64,000 nucleotides of DNA, taken from positions 1 through 64,000 of the forward strand of contig JANNRR010000011.1 of the NCBI GenBank assembly GCA_031401675.1, given 5' to 3'. This DNA comes from JANNRR01 sp031401675. GTDB lineage: Bacteria; Pseudomonadota; Alphaproteobacteria; Rhodobacterales; Rhodobacteraceae. The first letter of the stretch is position 1. Every line of letters begins with the position of its first letter. Shown one piece after another: positions 35,980-44,680 of this stretch. The notes beneath the pieces are model-generated. The model made no database searches. It worked only from the letters and a program-made list of their open reading frames with translations, and was not told where the DNA came from. A program made the position numbers and the translations under genes.

Positions 35980-36887
35980 CTCCGGGCCTGCTGGACTTCG
36001 ACCCCTATGTCACCCTCGACCCCCGTTTTGCCGCCTTCCCGATAACCGGCGGCCGGGCCGAGCGGCTGTGGACCGGCGGGACCTGGGCGGAAGGTCCGGC
36101 CTGGTTTGCGGCGGGTTATCTGTTGTGGTCCGACATCCCGTCCAACCGCATCCTGCGCTGGGACGAGCCGACCGGGGTGATCACGACATTCCGGAAGCCC
36201 TCGGGCGGGGCCAATGGCAATACGGTCGACCGCGCCGGGCGACTGGTCACGTGCGAAGGCAGCACCCGCCAGGTAACCCGGACCGAGACGGCGGGGCTGA
36301 TCACTGTTCTCGCCCGCCGGTTTCAGGGCAAACGGTTCAATGCGCCCAATGACGTGGTCGAGAAATCCGACGGCTCGCTCTGGTTCACCGACCCTTCCTA
36401 TGGCGGGCCGGATTATCAGGGTGGGCCCGAATTGGATGGCTGCCACGTTTACCGGCTGGACCCGGCCACCGGCGACCTGCGCCAGATGACCCACGACATG
36501 GTGATGCCCAACGGCCTGGCCTTTTCGCTGGACGAAACCGCGCTCTACATTGTCGATACCGGCAGCACACGGGGTGCCGAATACCCCAACCACATCCGCC
36601 GCTTCGATGTCACCGATGACGGGCTTGCCAGCGGCGAGGTGTTCTGCACTTCGGCTGCACAACGCTTTGACGGGCTGCGGCTGGACAGCACCGGCAACCT
36701 CTGGTGCGCCGAGGGCGACGGTGTCCATTGCTATGCCCCCGACGGCACGCTGATCGGCCGCATAGTGCTGCCGGAACGCGCCGCCAACCTGACCTTTGGT
36801 GGCCGCGACGGCGGCTGGCTTCTGATCACCGCCACCACCTCGCTTTACCGGGTGCCCGTCAATGCCCGGGCTGCGTCGCGCCCATAA
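35976..36887 (+). CDS. SMP-30/gluconolactonase family lactonase
   Basis: A six-bladed beta-propeller lactonase of 303 residues. The expected metal ligands appear in WAEGPAW (Glu), APNDVV (Asn), MPNGLAFSLDE (Asn) and FDGLRLD (Asp). It should hydrolyse a sugar lactone, plausibly the aldarolactone made by the uronate-dehydrogenase-like SDR, feeding open-chain acid to the dehydratases. The start is fixed by the ATGA overlap with the preceding gene. It is the last gene of the rightward acid-sugar operon. Confidence 0.88.
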   Translation: MTPGLLDFDPYVTLDPRFAAFPITGGRAERLWTGGTWAEGPAWFAAGYLLWSDIPSNRILRWDEPTGVITTFRKPSGGANGNTVDRAGRLVTCEGSTRQVTRTETAGLITVLARRFQGKRFNAPNDVVEKSDGSLWFTDPSYGGPDYQGGPELDGCHVYRLDPATGDLRQMTHDMVMPNGLAFSLDETALYIVDTGSTRGAEYPNHIRRFDVTDDGLASGEVFCTSAAQRFDGLRLDSTGNLWCAEGDGVHCYAPDGTLIGRIVLPERAANLTFGGRDGGWLLITATTSLYRVPVNARAASRP

Positions 36888-36929
36888 AGGCCCTCATCCG
36901 GCCTCCTACTGACGCAAGGATAATGCAAT

Positions 36930-37346
36930 ATGGGAGTCAGAGGGGGCCAGGACGCCGATTTCATGTGGCTGGTAGGCAATGATCCGAATGTAGATCCGGA
37001 GTGGATCAAGCGATGCCTGCATCATGGCGAATACATTCTTGAGACCGAAGGATCGGAAAACAGAGGATTCCTTCGATTCAGCATGTTTTGGGGAAACATC
37101 CCCTATATGGACCTGATCTGGGTCGTGGAAGGCCACAGGCGGCAGGGCGTAGGGTCCGGCATGTTCCGCTTTTGGAAGCAGGAGATGGCACATCGCGGCG
37201 CAAGAATACTGATGACCTCAGCGATGGAAAATGAGCCTGAGCCCCAAGCATGGCACCGGCGAAACGGTTTCAAGGCATCTGGCCAACTTACCTTTGGTAA
37301 ACTGGAACAGACGCCGGAAGTGTTTTTCGTGCTGGACCTGGTCTAG
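36930..37346 (+). CDS. GNAT-family N-acetyltransferase
   Basis: A 138-residue protein with the acetyl-CoA loop VEGHRRQGVGSGMFRFW (RRxGxG) and the late MENEPEPQAWHRRNGFKASG motif B. Codon usage is somewhat richer in A/T than the catabolic genes around it, so it may be an independent arrival. AAGGA precedes the ATG. The substrate is unknown. It converges with the UxuA-like gene, overlapping its end by 4 bases. Confidence 0.82.
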   Translation: MGVRGGQDADFMWLVGNDPNVDPEWIKRCLHHGEYILETEGSENRGFLRFSMFWGNIPYMDLIWVVEGHRRQGVGSGMFRFWKQEMAHRGARILMTSAMENEPEPQAWHRRNGFKASGQLTFGKLEQTPEVFFVLDLV

Positions 37347-38404
37347 GTTTTGCCAACTGCGTTTCCGGCCTCCATGAACTCCCCCATCCGGATCAGACCT
37401 TGCATGTAGCCGATGGCATGGGCCCGGCCCCGGTGGTTCCAGTCGGAATCGCCATCCATATGCGGCACGTGATCGTCGAGCAGGAACCCGTCGAACTCCG
37501 TGCGGGCCAGTTGGGCCATGACCTCGGCCGGGTCGAAGTTGCCGTCGCCGATGAAGCATTCGGTGAACTCCGGCACGGTCCCCTGAACGTCACGGAAATG
37601 GATATAGGCGATCCGGCCCCTGGGTGCGAAATACCCGATCAGCTCATGCACGTTCGCCCGCCCTCCCGGCATCTCCGAACAGCACCCCAGGCACAGGTCC
37701 AACGCCCAGGCCGGACTGCCGCCGGACAGTTCAAAGGCATGGGTAAAGCCCCATGGCCGATAGAACAGCCGCGCCACCCCGCCCAGCATCGGCACCGGCG
37801 GATCGTCGGGATGCAAGGCCAGTCGCACGCCCTCCTCTTCCGCAACCGGCAGCACCGCATTGATGAAATATGCATAGTTCGCCCACATCTGATCCTCGGT
37901 GATCGCCGGCTCATTGCGGCCAAACACCGGCATCGATGCCGCATGGCCCAGGGTGGTCGGCATGAACTGGCGCAGATCGGCATCATCGGTGGCATCGACC
38001 ACCGCCTGATCGAACTGCGTCGCTCCGGCACCGCCGCGCGTCGGGGCCAGCTTTTCCGAACGCCAGACCGAATTGGGCATGAAGTGATAGCCCAGCACCG
38101 GCACCCCGGCCCGGCCAACCGCCCGGATGGTGTGATTGTAGTTCTCGATCTGCGCATCGCGCCCGGGCAGGCCCAGCATGACCTTGTCATAGAAATGCGT
38201 CGGCACGTTCTCTATGGCTTCAAACGCCAGCCCATGCGCCTTGACCCGGTCCACCAGCGCCCGCACATCGGCCGGTTCCCACCGCGCCTCGCCCGGCAGG
38301 GTCGGATTGTTCATTTGAATGCCGGTCGCGCCGATCTGCGCCGCAAACCGCAGCTTTTCCTCGGTCAACACGTGGAACTGCCCGACGGCGATCCTGATGC
38401 TCAT
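37343..38404 (-). CDS. UxuA-like mannonate dehydratase family protein (second copy)
   Basis: A 353-residue TIM-barrel protein with the UxuA metal residues H198 (HPDDPP), C238 (LCLGCC), H269 (HFRDVQG) and D311-H312 (LDDHVPH), and the usual AIGYMQGL end. The start at MSIRIAVGQF is supported by AGGAGG eight bases upstream. It is only distantly similar to the copy at the end of the importer operon, so it is not a recent duplicate. It diverges from the glucose dehydrogenase gene, sharing a 218-bp promoter region. D-mannonate is the default substrate; a related acid is possible. Confidence 0.82.
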   Translation of the reverse strand: MSIRIAVGQFHVLTEEKLRFAAQIGATGIQMNNPTLPGEARWEPADVRALVDRVKAHGLAFEAIENVPTHFYDKVMLGLPGRDAQIENYNHTIRAVGRAGVPVLGYHFMPNSVWRSEKLAPTRGGAGATQFDQAVVDATDDADLRQFMPTTLGHAASMPVFGRNEPAITEDQMWANYAYFINAVLPVAEEEGVRLALHPDDPPVPMLGGVARLFYRPWGFTHAFELSGGSPAWALDLCLGCCSEMPGGRANVHELIGYFAPRGRIAYIHFRDVQGTVPEFTECFIGDGNFDPAEVMAQLARTEFDGFLLDDHVPHMDGDSDWNHRGRAHAIGYMQGLIRMGEFMEAGNAVGKT

Positions 38405-38622
38405 CCCCTGCCTCCTGCTGTCCCGGTTGCGTTGCGCCCGAACGGCTCCCAACTGTCGCCGCGCCACAGGCTGCCGCATCCGACTGTGACGCCAAGTCCG
38501 AACCTGATCAAGCCCGTGCGGCCAACTCTGGCGCATAAGCGGCACCGACCTGCAGGATTGACTGGCGCACACGACCGGGATTGGTCAAGGTCAACCCGCA
38601 GATCAACCAAAAGGGACCACCC

Positions 38623-40065
38623 ATGAATCGCGCTTTCGCCATTGCCATTGCGGTCCTGACGCTTCCGGGGCCGCTTTGCGCCCAAGGTGCGCCCGCCTCA
38701 GTCGTCACTGGTGCCGTGCCGTTCGACCAAACCGTCCTGGTCTCGGGCCTTCAGGCTCCGTGGGAAATCACTTGGGGCCCTGACGACATGCTGTGGCTGA
38801 CAGAACGCATTGCCGGTCGCATTACCCGCGTCGACCCGTCCGACGGCAGCACCCGCACAGCCATCGAGATTGCCGAGGTCGCGGCTGCCGGTGGGCAGGA
38901 CGGGTTGCTGGGGCTGGCGCTGCACCCGGACCTGCTGGCGGGAACCGGCAATGACCACGTCTTTGCTGCCTACACTTATGCCGACATGGAGCGCCCGCCG
39001 CATGCCACAGTGACCGATCCGAACAGCCCCTATCGCCAGCTTTACGCCAAGATCATCCGCCTGACCTATGACGCTGCTGCGGGCACGCTGTCGGACCCGG
39101 TAACGGTGATCGACGGCCTGCCTGCCGGGTCCGACCACAACTCGGGCCGGTTGAAATACGGCCCCGACGGCATGCTTTACTACACGATCGGCGACATGGG
39201 GAATGATCAGCTGGGCAACTACTGCATCCCGATCGAGGCGCAGCGCCTGCCGACCACCGAAGAGATCGTGGCGGGTGATTACGTCGCCTATCAGGGCAAG
39301 TCGCTGCGCCTTGATCCAGATGGATCGATCCCCGACGACAACCCGGCATTCGGCGGCGTGCGCAGCCACATCTTCACTTATGGCCATCGCAACATGCAAG
39401 GCATCGCCTTTGGTCCGGATGGCACACTCTATGCCTCCGAACAGGGACCCAAGACCGATGACGAGGTGAACATCCTGCAGCCGGGCGGCAATTACGGCTG
39501 GCCACATGTCGCCGGGTACCGCGATGACATGGCCTATCAATATGCCCGCTGGGCCGAGGCGACGACCCCATGCGAGGACCTGAGGTTCAGCGACACCGCG
39601 ATTGACCCCTCGGTTCCGCGTACCGACGAGACTGCCTGGGACGTGCCATTTCAGGACCCGCTGGCGACCCTCTTTTCCGTGCCAAGCGACTGGAATTTCA
39701 GCGATCCCCTGTGCGGCGGCATCGATTTCATCTGCTGGCCGACCGTCGCAGCCTCCAGCATCGAGGCGTACCGTCCGACAGGTGGCGGCATCCCCAGCTT
39801 TGACAATGCCCTGCTGGTCACAACGCTGAAACGCGGCTCGCTTTACCGCGTGCCATTGACGGCAGATGGCCGGGCCGCTGCCGGACCGGTCGAGCGCTAT
39901 TTTCAGACGCAGAACCGATACCGCGACCTTGCGGTAAGCCCCGACAATCGTACCATCTACGTCGCTACTGACCTCGGCGGCCTGACCGAAGCGCTGGCGG
40001 GGGGGGTTACGGACAAGGTGCAGGATTCCGGCGCGATCCTGGTCTTTTCCTACTCCGGCCCCTGA
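38623..40065 (+). CDS. Soluble PQQ-dependent glucose/aldose dehydrogenase (GdhB type)
   Basis: A 480-residue quinoprotein with a signal peptide (cleavage likely after LCA at residue 20). Active-site residues of soluble glucose dehydrogenase are visible: Q92, D171-H172 (DHNSGR) and R256 (YGHRN). Family stretches include SLRLDPDGSIPDDNPAFGGV and GGNYGWPHVAGYRDD. The enzyme oxidises aldoses to lactones in the periplasm using PQQ and calcium. No pqq genes are in the window. An 8-G run (39999-40006) lies near the 3' end, a possible slippage site. It converges with the LacI gene one base later. Confidence 0.88.
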   Translation: MNRAFAIAIAVLTLPGPLCAQGAPASVVTGAVPFDQTVLVSGLQAPWEITWGPDDMLWLTERIAGRITRVDPSDGSTRTAIEIAEVAAAGGQDGLLGLALHPDLLAGTGNDHVFAAYTYADMERPPHATVTDPNSPYRQLYAKIIRLTYDAAAGTLSDPVTVIDGLPAGSDHNSGRLKYGPDGMLYYTIGDMGNDQLGNYCIPIEAQRLPTTEEIVAGDYVAYQGKSLRLDPDGSIPDDNPAFGGVRSHIFTYGHRNMQGIAFGPDGTLYASEQGPKTDDEVNILQPGGNYGWPHVAGYRDDMAYQYARWAEATTPCEDLRFSDTAIDPSVPRTDETAWDVPFQDPLATLFSVPSDWNFSDPLCGGIDFICWPTVAASSIEAYRPTGGGIPSFDNALLVTTLKRGSLYRVPLTADGRAAAGPVERYFQTQNRYRDLAVSPDNRTIYVATDLGGLTEALAGGVTDKVQDSGAILVFSYSGP

Positions 40066-40066
40066 G

Positions 40067-41218
40067 TCAGGACCGGCGCCGTTCCGCAACCCGCGTGCCA
40101 ATCCCGGCGGCCGGCATCGCCGCTTCGCCCCTGTCGCGGTTCGGCGCAGCCACCGATGCACGTTCCACCAGCGTGCACTCCAGCTTGGTCAGCGGAAACT
40201 GGCTGCGGCTCATGTCGCCGGGCATTGACTCCAGGGCCGTGGTGGCAGCCCAGCGCCCCAGTTCCCGATGCGGCAGCACCAGCGTGGTCAGCGGCGGCGT
40301 CAGATGCCGCGCAATCTCCTGATCGTCATAGCCGACAACCGAGATATCGCCCGGAATGTGCAGCCCCGCTTCCTTGATCGCCTCGTAAGCCCCGACGGCC
40401 ATCCGGTCGTTCGAACAAAAGATCGCGGTCGGCGGGTTGGGCAAGGCAAGCAGCGCACGGGTTTCGCTGTATCCGGCCGATGTTTGCCAGTTGCCGGTTC
40501 GCACCAGCGCCGCGTCAAACGGGATGCCCGCAGAAGCCAGCGCCTGCCGGTAGCCCTTCAGCCGGTTCTTGGCGGCGTCCATCCACAACTCGCCGGTGAT
40601 GTGGGCAATGCGGCGGTGACCGGCGCGGGTCAACGTCTGCGTCGCCAGATGTCCGCCCGCAACCTCGCCCGGCAAAACCGAGGGGAACCGGCGATCGGAC
40701 GAATAGCAGTTCAGCAGCACCACCGGCTTTCGGCAGTCGTAAAGCGTCCGCGGCACCGTGACCTCGCGGGTCATGATCGTGGCATAGATGATCGCCTCGA
40801 CATGCGGTGCCAGAACGGCGGCCAGCGTGCGCTCCTGCATCTTCTCGTCGCTCATCGTCTGATAGGCAGCGACGATATGCGAAGACGCCCAGGACGCCTC
40901 GCGCGCGCCATCAATCGACTCGACGGCCTCCGGACTGGTGGCGATGAAATCGAACACCACGGCGATCTGCCGCGAACTGGGGTCGGCCTCCTGCGATTTG
41001 GGCAGCACATAGCCAAGTTCTTCGGCAGCCTTGATCACCCGCAGCCGGGTCTGGCGCGCAATGGTGATGCCGGGGGCCCTGTTCAGAACGATCGAAACCG
41101 TGGATTGCGAGCATCCGGCCATCTGGGCAACATCGATCATCGTCACCCGTTTTTGCGGGGTGATCCTGATCTGGTCGTCCGTTGCCACAGACGGTTTGTC
41201 GCCGGTATCCTTTGCCAT
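40067..41218 (-). CDS. LacI-family transcriptional regulator
   Basis: A 383-residue regulator whose helix-turn-helix is at about 25-75 (TMIDVAQMAGCSQSTVSIVLNR), slightly later than usual because of an N-terminal extension. A periplasmic-binding-protein-like sensor domain follows (about 85-350), with SNDRMAVGAYEAIKEAG and VVGYDDQEIARHLTPPLTT. It is divergent from an epimerase gene. A 20-bp palindrome between them is a candidate operator, so it probably controls that gene and itself. The effector is unknown, likely a sugar or sugar acid. Confidence 0.93.
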   Translation of the reverse strand: MAKDTGDKPSVATDDQIRITPQKRVTMIDVAQMAGCSQSTVSIVLNRAPGITIARQTRLRVIKAAEELGYVLPKSQEADPSSRQIAVVFDFIATSPEAVESIDGAREASWASSHIVAAYQTMSDEKMQERTLAAVLAPHVEAIIYATIMTREVTVPRTLYDCRKPVVLLNCYSSDRRFPSVLPGEVAGGHLATQTLTRAGHRRIAHITGELWMDAAKNRLKGYRQALASAGIPFDAALVRTGNWQTSAGYSETRALLALPNPPTAIFCSNDRMAVGAYEAIKEAGLHIPGDISVVGYDDQEIARHLTPPLTTLVLPHRELGRWAATTALESMPGDMSRSQFPLTKLECTLVERASVAAPNRDRGEAAMPAAGIGTRVAERRRS

Positions 41219-41407
41219 TCCGTTTCTTTTCCGTTCCCGTCATGGGCTCGTGCCCGCCGCCGCTTCGCCTGCCCTTGTGGCAGTGAAGGAATGTTCCAGT
41301 CACAATCGATATTCCTGTGCCGCGGGCACTGCAACCGGCGCCTTGCGCCCGCAATCAACACGATCTCTGCCCCGTGCGGCAGCAGGGTAAAGTTCTGCGT
41401 TGACCGA

Positions 41408-41427
41408 ATAATATTTACTAATATTAT
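41408..41427. promoter_or_regulatory. 20-bp perfect inverted repeat, candidate LacI operator
   Basis: ATAATATT-TACT-AATATTAT lies 26 bp before the epimerase ATG in the divergent lacI/epimerase region. It is strikingly AT-rich against the surroundings. A perfect palindrome at this position suits a repressor site overlapping or just downstream of the promoter. It lacks the central CG of classical LacI/GalR operators, so another regulator could be responsible. Confidence 0.5.
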
Positions 41428-41453
41428 CAATAACACAGCCGGGGTGGGAATCA

Positions 41454-42434
41454 ATGAAGCTGCTGGTGACAGGGGCAACAGGAAAACTCGGCAGCAATTT
41501 CCTGCCGGAGTTTCTGTCACGCGAACGCTACCGGGATTGGCAGGTTGTGGCCCTGTGCAACAACCGCGTGGTCAAGGAAACCCCCCGGCTCAAGGTTGTT
41601 CGCGGCTCGCTTGGCGATCCTGATGCCGTCAAAAAGGCGATGGCCGGTGTCAGCCACGTGCTGCATCTGGCGGCCGTAAAGGAAAGCCCCGGTCAGGTGA
41701 TCGATGTCGCGATCAAGGGCATGTTTCACTTGCTGGAGGCGTTTCGCACCTCGGCCACCGCACAGCAGTTCATCCTGATCGGCGGGGACTGCTCGGTCGG
41801 GCACATGTTCGTGCCGTACGACGCCCCGATCACCGAATCCGCCCCGCGCCGCGCCTATCCCGGCACCTATGCCCTGACCAAGGTGCTGGAAGAGGTGATG
41901 CTGGAACAGTATCATCAACAGTACGGCCTGAACGGCTGCTGCCTGCGCGCGCCCTGGATCATGGAAAAGGATGATTTCCGCCACGCGCTGGATTTTGGCC
42001 CCGACCAGTTCGGCGGCCCGCCCTGGACCGATCTGCTGCCCGCATCGGAAGTTGCGCGGTTCGCCAGCCAGAACATGGTGCCGTTGCTGCTGGACCATAC
42101 CGGTGCAGCCCTGCGCCGCAGTTTCGTGCACGCGAGCGACGTGGTCTCGGCGATCCTTGCCGCTTTGGATCATCCGGCTTCGAACGGTCAATTGTTCAAC
42201 ATCGGGATGAACGAGCCTGTCGACTATGCCCGCGTCGCCGACTACCTGCAGTCAACCCGCGGCTATGCGACGGTCGAGATACCGTCGCCCTACCACAGCA
42301 ACTGGCTGGACAATTCCAAGGCCCGGCATCTGCTGGACTGGCATCCCGCCATAGCGTTCGAGGCGCTGGTCGAAGCGGCGTGGACCTATCGGCGTGCAGC
42401 CGATGATCCGCGAAAGGTCTGGTACCCCGGTTGA
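41454..42434 (+). CDS. NAD-dependent epimerase/dehydratase family protein
   Basis: An extended SDR of 326 residues with Rossmann motif VTGATGKLGSNF (5-16), HLAAVKESP after strand 4, and the catalytic Tyr-xxx-Lys in TYALTK. Late motifs (RRSFVHASDVVSAILAAL, FNIGMNEPVDYARVADYL) resemble nucleotide-sugar epimerases and related sugar dehydrogenases. Being the only gene across from a LacI regulator, it probably acts in catabolism of the sensed sugar rather than in envelope synthesis. The specific reaction is not assignable. Confidence 0.85.
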   Translation: MKLLVTGATGKLGSNFLPEFLSRERYRDWQVVALCNNRVVKETPRLKVVRGSLGDPDAVKKAMAGVSHVLHLAAVKESPGQVIDVAIKGMFHLLEAFRTSATAQQFILIGGDCSVGHMFVPYDAPITESAPRRAYPGTYALTKVLEEVMLEQYHQQYGLNGCCLRAPWIMEKDDFRHALDFGPDQFGGPPWTDLLPASEVARFASQNMVPLLLDHTGAALRRSFVHASDVVSAILAALDHPASNGQLFNIGMNEPVDYARVADYLQSTRGYATVEIPSPYHSNWLDNSKARHLLDWHPAIAFEALVEAAWTYRRAADDPRKVWYPG

Positions 42435-42834
42435 TCGCGGGCTCTGATGGATCACGTGCCTCAGTCCATCATCGTCTTTGCGCCGGCCGCAGTGGTGGCC
42501 GGGGTCGTGCTGCGCGGTCGGTCATTGGCCGGCCCCGTTTCGCAGTCGGCAAGACCGCCGAGGCAGCGCACCATGCCGGGGGTCAATACCGGGCAGGCCG
42601 GGGACCTGCGCGATTCCTGGACCTGGCACCCGGCCCATCCCCTCCCCGGGGCCGTTTTTCGGGTGCACGCCACCCACCGGACGGTCGGTTCATCGGCCCG
42701 GGCGACGATGCGTCCCGGTCGGGAAATCATGACGGCGGTGCGTTCGGATCGAGCGACTGTCATCTCGCCCGGGCCGCCGCCCCATCCCGGTCATTCCCCT
42801 TGCCGGCACTGCAGTCGGCCCCTAGTTTACCACC
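42435..42834. other. Gene-free 400-bp segment
   Basis: Several open frames exist because of high GC, but none gives a recognisable protein or consistent codon bias. No repeat, RNA gene or clear terminator was identified here. Confidence 0.5.
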
Positions 42835-43023
42835 ATGAAGTTGATCGACCCCAAACATCCGTTCTTTGCCCCGGTCTGGCGCCGATGGGTGGTTTCGGTG
42901 TTGCCGCTGGCTTGGGCGGCATTCGAATTGACCTCGGGCAACCCCGGCTGGGCTGCGTTGTTCGGGGCAGCGGGGGGATATGCGTTCTATATTCTGATCC
43001 TGACCTTTCCCAAGCCCGACTGA
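42835..43023 (+). CDS. Small conserved-type membrane protein
   Basis: A 62-residue protein, MKLIDPKHPFFAPVWRRWVV at the N terminus, with two predicted membrane segments (about 18-34 and 38-56) and an aromatic/basic start typical of small inner-membrane proteins of Rhodobacteraceae. No functional motif is visible. It stands alone between the epimerase and the convergent ParA gene. Confidence 0.6.
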   Translation: MKLIDPKHPFFAPVWRRWVVSVLPLAWAAFELTSGNPGWAALFGAAGGYAFYILILTFPKPD

Positions 43024-43100
43024 AGTCCGGCCGCGACAGATCGCACAACGACCGAAAGCCGGTGGCCACTGCGCCCGACCGCCTACCGTCCCCATGATTC

Positions 43101-43733
43101 TCAGTCTGCCAGCCCAAGGATCGCAAGCAACTCGTCGGCCAGCCGCTGCACTTCGGCGCCGGCGGCGGCGTTTGCCGTCTCCATCACCCCAAGCCCGGTC
43201 CCCAGCGTCTCGGCATAGACCGTGCGGTGCGCCAGCACCGCTTCGGCCACGTCGGCCTCCATCTGCGCCGCAGCCGCTGCCACTTCGACCCCCAGCCGGG
43301 TCCCGGCCCGGGTCCGGTTCAGAACGATCCGGGGCCGCTTGCGTTCCCGCCGCGCCAGATCGATCACCCCTTCGGTCGCCCACAGATCGACATGGCTGGA
43401 CGCCACCGGAATCAGGATCAGATCGGCCTCGCGCAGCGCCGGGCGCAGATCGGCATCGACCTTGGGCGGCGTATCGACAATCACGACATCAACCAGCTTG
43501 CGCAGCTTTTCGCATTCATATGAAACCCCCCAGGCCGAGGCGGTGGAAAATTCCATCCCCGCCGGGCCGCGCGCACGGCGGGCCATAAACCAACGGCCCA
43601 GCGACCCCTGCGGATCAGTGTCCAGGAGCGCGACGGACAGTCCCGCCCGCGCAAAGGCCACGGCCAGATTGGCGGCCAGCGTCGTCTTGCCCGACCCACC
43701 CTTCTGTTGCGCGATGGTGATAACCTTGCCCAT
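43101..43733 (-). CDS. ParA-family ATPase
   Basis: A 210-residue ATPase with the deviant Walker A of the ParA/MinD group (QQKGGSGKTTLAANLAVAF), Walker A' LLDTDPQGSLGRW and Walker B VVIVDTPP. It is shorter than plasmid ParA and has no N-terminal HTH, matching the small chromosomal ParA proteins that position cellular cargo. No parB is adjacent. The start MGKVITIAQQ is where homology begins. It is downstream of iolB in the same direction with an 84-bp gap; a functional link to inositol use is not expected. Confidence 0.9.
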   Translation of the reverse strand: MGKVITIAQQKGGSGKTTLAANLAVAFARAGLSVALLDTDPQGSLGRWFMARRARGPAGMEFSTASAWGVSYECEKLRKLVDVVIVDTPPKVDADLRPALREADLILIPVASSHVDLWATEGVIDLARRERKRPRIVLNRTRAGTRLGVEVAAAAAQMEADVAEAVLAHRTVYAETLGTGLGVMETANAAAGAEVQRLADELLAILGLAD

Positions 43734-43817
43734 GCCTTGCCCCTGCTGTTCCGCAGTGCAGCATGTCACAGCCTCCAGCGGAATGCACCAAGCCACGGGC
43801 CGTCTGGGAACAATCGT

Positions 43818-44624
43818 TCAGGCGTCGCGCCTGGCGATCCAGTCATGATCGGGATGATTGGCAAACCGCCATTTCCGGATCGGCCCGGCCATGACATTCA
43901 GATAGTACATGTCATAGCCATAGGGCGCGGCACAGGGGTGATGCCCGCGCGGCACCAGTACCACATCGCCGTCCGCAACCGCCATGGTTTCATCCAGCGT
44001 GCCGTCCTCGGTGAACACCCGCTGGATGCCGAAGCCCTGGCTGGGATTCAACCGGTGATAATAGGTTTCTTCCAGATAGGTCATGTCGGGAAAGCGGTCC
44101 TCGTCATGGCGGTGCGGCGGATAGCTGGACCAGTGACCGGCCGGGGTAAAGACTTCGGTCACCAACAGGCTGTCCGCAACATCCAGCCCCTCCATGCCGA
44201 TGTTGTTGATATAACGGGTATTGGTGCCCTTGCCGCGCGGGGTCAGTTCAATCCCGGTGGGCCCGATCTGCGCCACCGGGTGCCCTGAACGACCGGGCGC
44301 GGTACAGACGGCCAGCGTGCAGTCAGTCGTGGCTTCGGCCGACCAGTCCGACCCGTTGGGCACATAGACGCAGTGCGGCGGCGTCCGCTCGAACGGGCTC
44401 ATCCGCTCGCCCATCAGGCCGAAATCCCGCCCCCCGGCCCGGATCCGCGCCTTGCCCTCAACCAGCACCAGAATCGCCTCGCGGTCGCCGGTCACTTCGG
44501 CGGCGCTTTTTCCCGCCTGCAACCGGTACAGCCCGAACCCGACATAGCCCCAGTCGGCAGTAGCCGGCGTGATGTCATGCACCTTGCCGCTGGTGCCCGT
44601 GGGTCTGCGCAACAAATCCGCCAT
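43818..44624 (-). CDS. iolB: 5-deoxy-glucuronate isomerase
   Basis: A 268-residue bicupin. IolB isomerises 5-deoxy-glucuronate to 2-deoxy-5-keto-gluconate in myo-inositol breakdown. Conserved stretches include the RINNI-type RYINNIGMEGLDVADSLLVTEVFTP, SSYPPHRHDEDRFPDMTYLEETYYHR with the metal-binding histidines, and GDVVLVPRGHHPCAAPYGYDMYYLN. It follows iolD by 56 bases and ends the iolC-iolD-iolB run. Confidence 0.96.
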   Translation of the reverse strand: MADLLRRPTGTSGKVHDITPATADWGYVGFGLYRLQAGKSAAEVTGDREAILVLVEGKARIRAGGRDFGLMGERMSPFERTPPHCVYVPNGSDWSAEATTDCTLAVCTAPGRSGHPVAQIGPTGIELTPRGKGTNTRYINNIGMEGLDVADSLLVTEVFTPAGHWSSYPPHRHDEDRFPDMTYLEETYYHRLNPSQGFGIQRVFTEDGTLDETMAVADGDVVLVPRGHHPCAAPYGYDMYYLNVMAGPIRKWRFANHPDHDWIARRDA

Positions 44625-44680
44625 TTGGGTCCTGCCTTGTCCTGATCCTGCGGTCTGCGTCGCCGCGCAACCGGCCCGAG

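Noticed and set aside
42447..43097. 216-residue plus-strand frame overlapping the small membrane protein
   Set aside because: The only recognisable protein here is in another frame (42835-43023). The long frame has low-complexity composition and no known motifs.
43101..43733. Plasmid partition or integrative element origin because of ParA
   Set aside because: There is no parB, repABC or oriT-like sequence. The protein is of the short chromosomal ParA type, and housekeeping genes in the window indicate chromosome.
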